Below, piece by piece: positions 14,326 through 21,960 of a DNA stretch of 31,265 nucleotides. A program made the position numbers and the translations under genes. The stretch's first letter is position 1. Each line of letters starts with the position of its first letter. Source of the stretch: a virus. The stretch lies in the IMG/VR virus record IMGVR_UViG_3300025127_000146, positions 1 through 31,265 of that record; one strand, given 5' to 3'. Below the pieces are notes generated by a model, which saw only the letters and a list, made by a program, of their open reading frames with translations, was not told the origin of the DNA and searched no databases.

Positions 14326-15720
14326 GTGTATAGCTCTCTGAATATTTACAATCAGCCTGTAACACTAGCTCCTACAACGGTTGCAAGTCCTAATGCTGCC
14401 TATCAGAGAATGGCAAATTTCTGGGGTCTGGTTGAAGATTTGAAAGAGGGAACATATAAGATTAGAAGTGAACATAGAAAATATTTAAATCAAGAGCCAA
14501 GAGAAACTGATGATGCTTATGATACAAGGCTTGCAAGGTCAACAGTAGTGCCATATCTGCAACGTATCGAAAAGATGTTGTCAGGTATGTTGGTAAGAAA
14601 ACCAATCAGACTTGATGATGTTTCAGATCTTGTTCGTGAGCAGTTATTTGATGTTGACCTTGAGGGTAATGATCTTAATGTTTGGTTATATCAAACAGCT
14701 AGGGTTGCGATTTCTTTTGGTCATGTCGGTGTTTTAGTTGACGCACCGAAAGATGGAGAAAAGGCAAGACCATATTGGGTTACTTATGCTCCAAAAGATA
14801 TTCTTGGTTGGAGGACAGAGATTATTGACGGTGTAAGAAAATTGACTCAACTGCGATTAATGGAACAGGTTGTTGAATCTGATGGTAAATATGGAGAAAA
14901 GATTGTAAAACAGATCAGAGTATTAGAGCCTGGGCGATATGAAATCCATAGGAAAAACAATAAAGGTGAATATAAATTACATGATGAAGGAGAGATGAGC
15001 ATAAAGGATAAGATTCCTTTTTCTGTTGCATATTCAAACAGAGTGGGAATGTATGAAAGTCGCAGTCCTTTATATGACATAGCAGAACTAAACCTAAAGC
15101 ATTACCAGATACAGAGTGACCTTGATAATATTCTGCATATCAGTTCTGTTCCATTACTTGCAGTTTTTGGTTATCCAAACGCAGATGAGATAACAACAGG
15201 GCCGAATGAAGCATTATCATTACCACCTGAATCGAGGATGGAATATGTCAGCCCATCGGGTGACAGTTATGACAGCCAGTTTACAAGATTGAAAGATATC
15301 GCAGAACAGATTAATACATTGTCATTAGCTGCGGTACTTGGGCAGAAGTTGGTGGGTGAGTCAGCCGAGGCCAAAAGAATTGATAGATCACAGAACGACA
15401 GCACGATGATGGTCATTGCTCAACAGATGCAAGATCTGATTGATAACTGTCTTAAGTTTCATAGCGAATATCTTAATGAGCCTAATGCTGGCAGCAGTTT
15501 TGTAAATAGAGATTTTGTAACAGCAAGATTAGAACCACAGGAAATTCAATCATTACTTGCATTATTTACTGCTGGTACTATCAGCCAAGAAACATTGCTC
15601 ACACAACTTAGCAGTGGTGAGATTCTCGGTGATGATTTTTCAGTAGAGGAAGAAGTTGAGGCAACACAAGCTGGTGGGCTGATTGAAATGGAAGCCTCAA
15701 CCCAAACAGATGAATCATAA
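14326..15720 (+). CDS. Portal protein, DUF4055 type
   Basis: The start is GTG at 14326 behind GAGG. The 464-residue protein shows the features of DUF4055 portals: YDTRLARSTVVPYLQRIEKM and LSGMLVRKP early, ISFGHVGVLVDAP, RPYWVTYAPKDILGWR, then a helical wing and GDSYDSQFTRLKDIAEQINT with QKLVGESAEAKRID. It should form the dodecameric ring at the capsid vertex through which DNA enters. It lies between terminase and the Mu F-like gene, the expected place. Confidence 0.92.
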   Translation: MYSSLNIYNQPVTLAPTTVASPNAAYQRMANFWGLVEDLKEGTYKIRSEHRKYLNQEPRETDDAYDTRLARSTVVPYLQRIEKMLSGMLVRKPIRLDDVSDLVREQLFDVDLEGNDLNVWLYQTARVAISFGHVGVLVDAPKDGEKARPYWVTYAPKDILGWRTEIIDGVRKLTQLRLMEQVVESDGKYGEKIVKQIRVLEPGRYEIHRKNNKGEYKLHDEGEMSIKDKIPFSVAYSNRVGMYESRSPLYDIAELNLKHYQIQSDLDNILHISSVPLLAVFGYPNADEITTGPNEALSLPPESRMEYVSPSGDSYDSQFTRLKDIAEQINTLSLAAVLGQKLVGESAEAKRIDRSQNDSTMMVIAQQMQDLIDNCLKFHSEYLNEPNAGSSFVNRDFVTARLEPQEIQSLLALFTAGTISQETLLTQLSSGEILGDDFSVEEEVEATQAGGLIEMEASTQTDES

Positions 15721-15723
15721 TAA

Positions 15724-16914
15724 ATGGCAGTTCCAGAAGCTTTTTATCGTGAAGCGATTGATTTGAACAGATACAGCAATAAGGTTCAGTTTCAAATTGC
15801 TAGTCAATTCAATGAGGTAATTTTAGATGTATTACGAAAGATAAGAGATCTTGAGGGCAACAGCCCAACTACAACTGCAAGACTGCGATCAATATTGGCA
15901 CAAATGGTTGATAGTTTAAAAGGTTGGGAAAATGAAAGCGCAGTTTATATGATTGATGAATTGCAAAACTTAGCAGAATTTCAAGTTGGTTTTGTTAAGG
16001 ATCAATTGCAAAGAGTTTTACCAAAAGGAGAGTTTCAGGTAAACACAGTTGCTGTTTCTCCTGACTTTGCAAAATCTATTGTCACAAAAGATCCGACTGC
16101 TATGACCATAAGATTAAGAGATAAAGATGGTGTGTTTAGATCTGCTCAGTTTGCATTGACTGCAAAAAGAGGATCGGAAATATCATTACCAAATGGCAAA
16201 AATGTAAAAAAATCATTTAGAGGTATTGCTGAAGATTCTGCTTCAAGACTTTCAAAAGCAATCAGACTTGGTGTTTTGGAAGGTGAATCTTTACCAAAGA
16301 TTGTAAGAAGGTTAAAAGGGCCAAACCTTAGATTTAATGCCAAACCACAAAATGCAATCGCATTGAACTCTGCTTTAAAAAATTCAGAGGGGATGCTTTT
16401 ATCAAATAAACAAATACAAACTGTTGTAAGAACAACTGTAAACCAGGTACAAAATGCAGCAAGTCAGGCGGTATATGCAGCAAACAAAGATATCACTGGA
16501 AGGTATCAATATGTGGCAACGCTTGATGCAAGGACAAGTTCTATCTGTCAAAGGTTAGATGGTCAATTGTTTAGATATGATCAAGGGCCTGTTCCTCCAC
16601 AACATTTCAACTGCCGATCAACTACTGTTCCTGTTATTGATGATGATGATTTGGCAAGGGCTTTTCCTAATACAAGACCAAGTGCAACAGGTCGTGTTCC
16701 TCAAAACACAAACTATGCAAACTGGTTGAAAGATAATCCTGATGTACAGGACAAGGTATTGGGGAAAAAGAAAAGATATTTCAATTATTTGATGAGTCCT
16801 AAAAGAGGTACAAAACAACTAAACGCCACAAATGCCTTAAAAAAAATTATCCGTGAAGATGGAACAGAGCTAACATTGAAGGAACTAGCTGCAAAATACA
16901 AAGATGCCAATTAA
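15724..16914 (+). CDS. Mu F-like minor head protein
   Basis: The 396-residue protein has a helical N-terminal half and a C-terminal Mu F domain: QTVVRTTVNQVQNAASQAVY, then YVATLDARTSSICQRLDGQL, PVPPQHFNCRSTTVPV with the conserved Cys/His pattern. In SPP1 and Mu such proteins bind the portal and aid head assembly or DNA injection. The N-terminal half has no recognised domain. It overlaps the following micro-gene by 11 nt. Confidence 0.9.
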   Translation: MAVPEAFYREAIDLNRYSNKVQFQIASQFNEVILDVLRKIRDLEGNSPTTTARLRSILAQMVDSLKGWENESAVYMIDELQNLAEFQVGFVKDQLQRVLPKGEFQVNTVAVSPDFAKSIVTKDPTAMTIRLRDKDGVFRSAQFALTAKRGSEISLPNGKNVKKSFRGIAEDSASRLSKAIRLGVLEGESLPKIVRRLKGPNLRFNAKPQNAIALNSALKNSEGMLLSNKQIQTVVRTTVNQVQNAASQAVYAANKDITGRYQYVATLDARTSSICQRLDGQLFRYDQGPVPPQHFNCRSTTVPVIDDDDLARAFPNTRPSATGRVPQNTNYANWLKDNPDVQDKVLGKKKRYFNYLMSPKRGTKQLNATNALKKIIREDGTELTLKELAAKYKDAN

Positions 16915-17035
16915 AAAAGGAAAGTCACAAAAGACAATCACTGGCAATATCAGAATGTTGATGAAAGAAGGCAAGTCAAGATCACAAGCTGTGGCGATAG
17001 CTTTATCAACTGCTAAAAAACGCAAAAAGAAGTAA
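16904..17035 (+). CDS. DUF6496-like small basic protein
   Basis: The 43-residue protein MPIKKGKSQKTITGNIRMLM to TAKKRKKK has the pattern of DUF6496-like phage proteins: KKGKS at the start and an S-R-S-Q-A-V-A-I-A-L motif near the end. It starts inside the Mu F gene. Its last 27 nt are duplicated, with four mismatches, at 17464-17490 on the far side of repeat array 2. Its function is unknown; a DNA-binding or virion-internal role is guessed from charge. Confidence 0.75.
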   Translation: MPIKKGKSQKTITGNIRMLMKEGKSRSQAVAIALSTAKKRKKK

Positions 17036-17040
17036 TTACA

Positions 17041-17450
17041 ATAGGTACATAAAACACTGCTGTTGGTTTTGTTGCGAGAAACTAAAATACCGCAGTAGGA
17101 AATACGATAAGTACATAAAACACTGCTGTTGGTTTAATTTATATAAAGCTAGTTATTGCAATGGTTTTTACTCTTACAAGTGGTTACTATAATATTGCTA
17201 TTGGTAATTACTATTGGTATATATAACACAGCTATTGGAAATACCAAAGGTTACTAAAACACAGCAGTAGGAAATACAAGCGGTACTAATAATACAGCAG
17301 TTGGTTAAATTGCATGAAACTAAAACACAGCAGTTGGTTGTTTTACACAAAAGGTAGTTATTGCAAGACTTTTAACTACCACAAGTGGTGAGCATAATAT
17401 TGCTATTGGTAAATACCATTGGTAACGATAATACTGCTGTTGGCTAAAAG
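17041..17450 (+). repeat. Non-coding NTAVG-type repeat array 2
   Basis: About 10 units whose core reads N-T/I-A-V/I-G on the plus strand fill the 410 bp between two small late genes. Spacing is again 33 nt or about 72 nt. The long unit (LIYIKLVIAMVFTLTSGYYN) closely matches one in array 1 (LFCINLVIAIVSSLTSGDYN), so the arrays share ancestry. TAA stands before the core Asn in five units. One-base insertions near 17206 and 17411 shift the frame, so the array cannot be read as one protein. No start codon and ribosome site for it is evident. Confidence 0.85.
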
Positions 17451-17463
17451 CTTTGTTTTAAAA

Positions 17464-17490
17464 ACAGCTAAGAACCGCAAAAGGAAGTAA
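17464..17490 (+). repeat. Duplicate of the DUF6496-like gene 3' end
   Basis: These 27 nt read T-A-K-N-R-K-R-K-stop and match 17009-17035 (T-A-K-K-R-K-K-K-stop) at 23 of 27 positions. The two copies flank repeat array 2 in direct orientation, as if the array had been inserted at, or exchanged through, the end of this gene. Confidence 0.75.
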
Positions 17491-17515
17491 TATAAAGACA
17501 GCTACTTTTATTGTC

Positions 17516-17584
17516 ATGCCTTCACACTACGGATCAATGAAGCCAAAGGGTAAAAAGAAAAAAAAGAAGGGAGGTAAAAAATAA
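17516..17584 (+). CDS. Lys-rich micro-protein (22 aa)
   Basis: MPSHYGSMKPKGKKKKKKGG then KK is a short polybasic peptide with a fixed N-terminal MPSHYG motif, which I recognise as recurring in marine phage structural regions. Its stop overlaps the next ATG (TAATG). Its role is unknown; electrostatic binding to packaged DNA is possible. Confidence 0.6.
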   Translation: MPSHYGSMKPKGKKKKKKGGKK

Positions 17585-17685
17585 TGGGATATACATTTAA
17601 AGTCCAGACTTATGATGAGTCAAAACCAAAGGTTGAAAACTGTGAAGTGAAACCTAAAACTACTAAGAAAAAATCCAAAAAGTGA
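17584..17685 (+). CDS. Small protein with Lys-rich tail (33 aa)
   Basis: MGYTFKVQTYDESKPKVENC followed by a Lys/Thr-rich tail, 33 residues. It begins at the A shared with the stop of the previous gene, and its stop overlaps the GTG start of the next. The coupling of four successive reading frames supports it. Function is unknown. Confidence 0.55.
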   Translation: MGYTFKVQTYDESKPKVENCEVKPKTTKKKSKK

Positions 17686-17909
17686 CTAAAAAAAGAAGGC
17701 GAGTTCCAAAAGACAAAAAGACAGGTGTTCCTAAAAAATATCTGTCTGGAGCAAAGAATAAGAGAGCGAAAGCTGCTGAGATCAAGAGAACTGCCGAAGC
17801 CTACAGAAAAGGAGAGTTTATTGATATAAAGGCTGTATCTAAATCACGCACCAAACAAAATGTCACAGGCAAAAAGAAGAAAACCACTAAGCGAAAGCGT
17901 AAAAGCTAG
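17682..17909 (+). CDS. Basic protein, DUF5872-like
   Basis: The start is GTG at 17682 and gives 75 residues. The segment VPKDKKTGVPKKYLSGAKNK followed by RAKAAEIKRTAEAYRKGE is the DUF5872-type pattern. The tail is almost all Lys/Arg. The last 50 nt overlap the following gene in another frame. Function is unknown. Confidence 0.7.
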   Translation: MTKKRRRVPKDKKTGVPKKYLSGAKNKRAKAAEIKRTAEAYRKGEFIDIKAVSKSRTKQNVTGKKKKTTKRKRKS

Positions 17910-18120
17910 TCTTAAGAAAAAGGCAGAAGGCACTCGCTTTTTTTATGGTGAACTTGCAGAAGTTTATCGTAAGGGACAAGGTGCATATCTTTCTGCTGGA
18001 TCTCGTAATGTGCCGATGGGTGCGTGGGCAATGGGCAGGGTAAATAGTTATATGACAGGTAAAGGTGGAGCAAGAACAGCAGACGCTAAAATTTATTCAA
18101 AATATCAAAAGAAAAGATAA
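17860..18120 (+). CDS. DUF5824-like protein
   Basis: The 86-residue protein carries AEVYRKGQGAYLSAGSRNVP then MGAWAMGRVNSYMTG and ARTADAKIY, the pattern I associate with DUF5824 phage proteins. It is basic overall and overlaps its neighbour by 50 nt upstream and by one base downstream. Molecular role is unknown; the conserved Gly/Ser/Trp segment suggests a folded domain, not just a DNA-condensing tail. Confidence 0.75.
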   Translation: MSQAKRRKPLSESVKASLKKKAEGTRFFYGELAEVYRKGQGAYLSAGSRNVPMGAWAMGRVNSYMTGKGGARTADAKIYSKYQKKR

Positions 18121-18272
18121 TGGCTCCACTAACAAAAAAACAAAAAGAAACCTTGAAAGCTCATTCAGTGCATCATACTAAAAGGCACATGAATTACATG
18201 GTTAGAAAAATGCGTGAGGGCATGAGTTTTGCGAGGGCGCATAGAATGGCACAGGAGAAGATAGGCAAATGA
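18120..18272 (+). CDS. Small His/Arg/Met-rich protein (50 aa)
   Basis: ATG at 18120 gives MAPLTKKQKETLKAHSVHHT and then KRHMNYMVRKMREGMSFARA, ending HRMAQEKIGK. It is helical and basic. The start shares a base with the previous stop and the stop overlaps the next start (ATGA). This pattern recurs as a small unknown in phage structural regions; no function is known to me. Confidence 0.65.
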   Translation: MAPLTKKQKETLKAHSVHHTKRHMNYMVRKMREGMSFARAHRMAQEKIGK

Positions 18273-18568
18273 CATTAAGTAAAAAAGAAAAGATAGAACG
18301 TAAGCTGAAAAAGTATGGCTTAACAGAAGTTAACAAAGCAAAACCAACTCCAGGCCATCCAACAAAATCTCATGTTGTGCTTGCAAAAAAGGGTGATGAG
18401 GTTAAATTAATCAGGTTTGGACAGCAGGGAGTCAAAGGTGCTGGCAAGAATCCAAGAACAAAAGCAGAAAAACAGAGAAGAGCTAGTTATTACGCAAGAC
18501 ATAATGCCCAGAACCCAAATCCAACGATATTTTCCCCGTTATTTTGGTCACATAAGGTCAAATGGTAA
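18269..18568 (+). CDS. DUF5754-like protein
   Basis: The 99-residue protein matches the DUF5754 pattern: LKKYGLTEVNKAKPTPGHPT, KSHVVLAKKGDEVKLIRFGQ, QGVKGAGKNP, then RRASYYARHNAQNPNP and a closing aromatic stretch (FSPLFWSHKVKW). These proteins occur in phage head regions; function is not established. It precedes the scaffold gene by 39 bp. Confidence 0.8.
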   Translation: MTLSKKEKIERKLKKYGLTEVNKAKPTPGHPTKSHVVLAKKGDEVKLIRFGQQGVKGAGKNPRTKAEKQRRASYYARHNAQNPNPTIFSPLFWSHKVKW

Positions 18569-18607
18569 TTTTCACGATAATATTATAAATAAATATTACG
18601 ATTTTTT

Positions 18608-19279
18608 ATGTCAGACGAACCAATCAAGCCAAATCCTTCACAGACAGAAGTTGATGCTTTGAAAGCAGAAGTTGAATCAATGAGAAAGAAAAATGCTGAA
18701 TTATTAGATGATTATAAAAAAGCAAAAGAAACAGCAAAAGCTGTACCCCAGGATGTTGATGTAAATGCCTTGATTGCATATAAACAGAAAAAAGAACAGG
18801 AAGAACTTGAAGCACAGGGTAAATATGAAGAGGCAAGAGAAAAACTTGCAACTCAATATCGAGAGCAAGAGGCAGCCAAAAACAAAAGGATTCAAGAGCT
18901 TGAGCAAAGACAAAGAGAGCTTGAAGTGGAAGCCCCTGCTGTCAGTGCATTAGCTGATGTAGTACATGACCCACAATATGTCTTGTCAAGAATAAACAGA
19001 GATCAACTTGCAAGAGAAGCTGATGGCACTGTTGTGATTGTTGATGGTTATAACAGAACACCTGTGAAAGATTGGGCGCAACAGAAAATGCCTCAGTGGG
19101 TACAGAAAAACCCAAGACCACAGGGCGGAGGTGCTACAACAACCAAAGTAACTGCTGATGTAATTACAGGGGAGGCCAACCCATTTGCCAGAGAATCTTT
19201 CAACCTAACAGAACAGGCAAGATTATATAGAACAGACATAAATAAATATAATATGTTAAAAAACGCAGTTTCTAGTTAA
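18608..19279 (+). CDS. Capsid scaffolding-like protein
   Basis: The 223-residue protein is a long charged coiled coil (residues about 12-120, with ALKAEVESMRKKNAELLDDY and REKLATQYREQEAAKNKRIQ). A small folded middle follows (VVHDPQYVLSRINRDQLARE) and a C-terminal segment typical of these proteins (GEANPFARESFNLTEQARLY). Lying immediately upstream of the major capsid gene, it should act as the internal scaffold during prohead assembly. No protease domain is seen. Confidence 0.8.
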   Translation: MSDEPIKPNPSQTEVDALKAEVESMRKKNAELLDDYKKAKETAKAVPQDVDVNALIAYKQKKEQEELEAQGKYEEAREKLATQYREQEAAKNKRIQELEQRQRELEVEAPAVSALADVVHDPQYVLSRINRDQLAREADGTVVIVDGYNRTPVKDWAQQKMPQWVQKNPRPQGGGATTTKVTADVITGEANPFARESFNLTEQARLYRTDINKYNMLKNAVSS

Positions 19280-19293
19280 TATAGAGTCAACGT

Positions 19294-19319
19294 GGTTGTG
19301 CCATGTCAGAGGTTGTGCC
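19294..19319 (+). repeat. Short direct repeat in the capsid gene leader
   Basis: GGTTGTGCC occurs at 19294-19302 and again at 19311-19319 in the 68-nt gap before the capsid ATG. It could be part of a leader structure or a regulatory site; chance is not excluded. Confidence 0.35.
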
Positions 19320-19347
19320 TCGAAGTGAACATATTACTTAAATTCTC

Positions 19348-20637
19348 ATGGCTACATTGAGGTCGGATTTAATAATACCTGAAGTGTTCACCCCCTACTT
19401 AATTGAAGAGACAACTCAAAGAGATGCCTTCCTACAGAGTGGGGTAGTAACACCTTTGGCAGAATTAAATCTTTCAGCAGAGCGTGGAGGAGATTTCGTT
19501 AAGATCCCTCGTCTAGATTGGGGGCTTATGTTGGTAACAGCATAATGAAACAAGGTGAATTGCTGGGAGTCCACCATTAAAGGATAATCAGCAGCCAAGC
19601 CAGCCTACAAGCTGGAAGGTTCAGAGACTAGAAGCCGACAGGAAACTGAGTAATGCTTCCACGAGTGCCTTGCAACCCTCTGGGTTGAAGATATAGTCCG
19701 ACCTACATCAATGGAAAAGATGTAGAACCGAAAGATAAAGAGCTTTCGGGATAACAAAGTGTTCTACAAAGCAAACCTATCTGGAGACTTTGAAGTTCTC
19801 ACAGATTCATTATCATTAACACCTGGCAAGATCACAGCTGACAATCAGATTGCAGCCGTGCTACACCGTGGACGAGCATTTTCTTCTCGTGATTTAGCAG
19901 CACTTGCAGTTGGTGGTGGCCCAGATCCAATGGCTGCTATCGCTCAGAAGATGGCTGCTTATGTTAACAACCAGAAACAGAAAGATTTATTCTCCTGTCT
20001 AACTGGTGCATTTGGTTCTATCAATGCAAACGACAGCAACTCTGCTTTGTTTGATTTAACGATTGATTCAGAATCAGGTGATACTCCAACAACATTAAGT
20101 CCTCGTCATATTGCGAAGGCAAAATCCTTACTTGGAGATCAAGGATCAAAACTAACAACAGTTGCGATGCACTCCAACGTTTATGGAGACTTGTTAGAGC
20201 GAAATATGATTGATCGCATCTACGACAACACAGGCGCACCTGACACAGGAGCGACAGGTGGTAGTACTGTCAGAGCATTTGATGGCCCTAATGTTGTTGA
20301 AACATTTGGAGGTCTTAGAATTATTGTTTCGGATGATGTTCCAACAACAGGTTCTGGTGCTTCTACGGAATTCAGTACGTTCTTTTTTACAGAAGGAGCA
20401 GTTGTAACAGGAGAGCAGGCTCCAATCAGAACACAAACAGATAGAGACATCCTTGCTTTAGAAGAAGCAATGGCTGTGGATCTCCACTACATCTATCATC
20501 CTGTAGGTCTTAAATACGCTGTTTCAACAGTAAACCCAACAAGAACTGTGTTGGAAACTGTTGCTTCATGGTCGAAAGTTTATGAGACTAAGAATATAGG
20601 AATCGTCAGGGCGACCAACGTATCCAATATGGATTAA
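19348..20637 (+). CDS. Major capsid protein, split by a group I intron
   Basis: Coding sequence is 19348-19509 joined to 19762-20637, 345 residues. Exon 1 ends SAERGGDFVKIP and exon 2 begins FYKANLSGDFEVLTDS. Joined, they restore the continuous beta-strand segment (D-F-V-K-I-P-F-Y-K) seen in this capsid family, followed by SLTPGKITADNQIAAVLHRG and MAAYVNNQKQKDLFSCLTGA. Without splicing, exon 1 would end after 65 residues at TAA in the intron. Position after the scaffold and before a decoration-like gene fits the main shell protein, presumably of HK97 fold. Confidence 0.9.
19510..19761 (+). ncRNA. Self-splicing group I (IA-like) intron in the capsid gene
   Basis: All core elements can be drawn. 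P1: exon TCCCT (19505-19509) with GGGGG (19520-19524), the splice-site U pairing with G. P2: 19526-19533/19538-19545 with a GTAA loop. P3: CAAGG (19551)/CCTTG (19668). P4: GCTG (19562)/CAGC (19589). P6 extension: CCAGC/GCTGG. P7: GACTA (19626-19630)/TAGTC (19694-19698) inside GTTCAGAGACTA and AAGATATAGTCC. P7.1-7.2 with a GAAA loop (19631-19659). P8: CAACCC/GGGTTG. P9: CTACATC/GATGTAG, plus a further hairpin. The last base is G. The P7.1-7.2 elements place it in IA. It has no endonuclease ORF. Confidence 0.93.
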
Positions 20638-20671
20638 CCGAAAACCCTTGCTATAACTAGGATTTTAAATC

Positions 20672-21037
20672 ATGGCTTCTATTTTTGAAATTGGTGCTGG
20701 TAGTTTAATTGGCCCAACAGACGGTGGTACTGTAACTCAGGCTACTAACAAATCAACAGGTGTAACTCTCAACACTGAGAGTGGACAGATAACAATGAAC
20801 AACGCTGCATTAGCTGATGCTGCTGAAGTATCTTTCACAGTTACAAACAGCAAAGTCGCTGCAACAGATGTTGTCGTTGCTTGTCATGGTTCTGCTGGAA
20901 CTGCTGGTGCTTATATCGTAAGTGCTAACGGAATTGCGGCTGGATCATTCAAGATCACAGTTTCTAACGTATCAGGTGGATCTTTAAGTGAAGCTATCGT
21001 TATTAATTATGTTGCTCTGAAGGGAGCATCTAGCTAA
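20672..21037 (+). CDS. Capsid decoration-like protein
   Basis: The 121-residue protein is Ala/Gly/Ser/Thr/Val-rich and predicted all-beta (GVTLNTESGQITMNNAALAD, VSFTVTNSKVAATDVVVACH). It lies directly behind the major capsid gene. Such small beta proteins often cap the shell as decoration or cement proteins. The assignment rests on position and composition, not on a specific motif. Confidence 0.65.
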   Translation: MASIFEIGAGSLIGPTDGGTVTQATNKSTGVTLNTESGQITMNNAALADAAEVSFTVTNSKVAATDVVVACHGSAGTAGAYIVSANGIAAGSFKITVSNVSGGSLSEAIVINYVALKGASS

Positions 21038-21175
21038 ATGGGAATGTTCGCTTTCAGGCGAATGAGAGTGAGGAATGAGGCTGCTCAAAAGGCAGCTTCA
21101 TTGACTCCCACTCTTGAAAAGCCAAAACCAAAACCAAAGCCCAAAAAGGTAAAACTCAATGGCGATAACTCTTGA
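21038..21175 (+). CDS. Small basic Pro/Lys-rich protein (45 aa)
   Basis: ATG at 21038 follows the preceding stop directly. The product starts MGMFAFRRMRVRNEAAQKAA and ends in a Lys-Pro repeat (KPKPKPKPKK). It overlaps the next gene by 17 nt. The Lys-Pro tail recalls linkers in small phage head proteins; function is unknown. Confidence 0.55.
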   Translation: MGMFAFRRMRVRNEAAQKAASLTPTLEKPKPKPKPKKVKLNGDNS

Positions 21176-21719
21176 TGCTACTGTTGGTGGTGCTAACGCA
21201 AACACTTATATAACTCTTGCTGATGCAAACTCTTTTATTGAGGGGCTAGTTCTAAGTGATGACACCGCAGCTTGGGATAACTCATCTACTGACAACAAAA
21301 ACCGCGCGCTTTTTACAGCAGCCCAGAGAATAGATAGAGAAAAGTTTTTAGGGGCTAGGGTAGATGATACCCAGGCACTAGAATGGCCTAGATCGGGAGT
21401 TCGCAAGCCAGATACTTATACCAACCTTTATGGATTATCTTTTCCAAACAGATTAGTTGCTGATTACTATACGGATACTGAGATCCCAGATCGAGTAAAA
21501 AATGCACAGGTTATTTTAGCTGTATATCTTAACAACAACAGGAACGGGTTAGAGTTGAGTGGTCTGGAAGATTTTGCAACAGTTAGTATCGGTAATATAA
21601 ATGCAACCCCTAGATTCTATGGGGCAGTTGGTATTGATCGAATCCCACCTATAGTTGATCATTACCTAATGGGTATTAGAATAGGTGGAAGAGCAAACTT
21701 ATCAATCAAGAGGTCTTAA
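21159..21719 (+). CDS. Head-tail adaptor (DnaT-like connector)
   Basis: The 186-residue protein begins with beta strands and ANTYITLADANSFIEGL, then NKNRALFTAAQRIDREKFLG, the recurrent opening of phage connector proteins often annotated DnaT-like. A helical core follows (DRVKNAQVILAVYLNNNRNG) with a C-terminal loop. It should bind under the portal as the first connector ring. Position after capsid and before other connectors agrees. Confidence 0.8.
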   Translation: MAITLDATVGGANANTYITLADANSFIEGLVLSDDTAAWDNSSTDNKNRALFTAAQRIDREKFLGARVDDTQALEWPRSGVRKPDTYTNLYGLSFPNRLVADYYTDTEIPDRVKNAQVILAVYLNNNRNGLELSGLEDFATVSIGNINATPRFYGAVGIDRIPPIVDHYLMGIRIGGRANLSIKRS

Positions 21720-21720
21720 A

Positions 21721-21960
21721 GTGAACTACGGCTACCAATACCCAGCAGGGATAATCATTACAGATACAAATGCCCATACTGGCAGATTCGGTAAGGTGCA
21801 TTGTCTGACAGATGCTGAAGCTACTTTTGTTGCCGAGAACTTAACAGAAAATGGTTCTTCGACTATCAACGGCATCACAATGAAGGCATCATCTGAAGTT
21901 GAAGGTGTAATCACAAGTATCACTCTTGCAAGTGGTCAGGTCATAGCTTATTCATTATGA
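21721..21960 (+). CDS. Small hypothetical head-region protein (GTG start)
   Basis: GTG at 21721 gives 79 residues (after Met, NYGYQYPAGIIITDTNAHTG to SGQVIAYSL). A longer frame from 21685 would overlap the connector gene. The protein looks like a compact beta sandwich, with TSITLASGQVIAYSL at the end. It overlaps the next start as ATGA. Similar small beta proteins are carried in many phage head modules; the role is unknown. Confidence 0.65.
   Translation: MNYGYQYPAGIIITDTNAHTGRFGKVHCLTDAEATFVAENLTENGSSTINGITMKASSEVEGVITSITLASGQVIAYSL

Noticed and set aside
7471-17450. Arrays 1 and 2 as a CRISPR locus
   Set aside because: Unit length varies (33 or about 72 nt), the conserved part is a peptide-coding core, there are no uniform repeats with unique spacers and no cas genes.
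7471-17450. Alternative genetic code that reads TAA in the arrays as an amino acid
   Set aside because: Many well-defined genes in the window end in TAA, TGA or TAG at sensible places, and array 2 also contains one-base frame shifts.
7471-17450. Diversity-generating retroelement using the arrays as template
   Set aside because: No reverse transcriptase, Avd or template/variable repeat pair is visible in the window. It stays open only if the rest of the genome supplies one.
19759-20637. A separate gene starting at GTG 19759
   Set aside because: This GTG overlaps the 3' splice site. The frame is the second exon of the capsid gene, and the upstream 252 nt fold as a group I intron.
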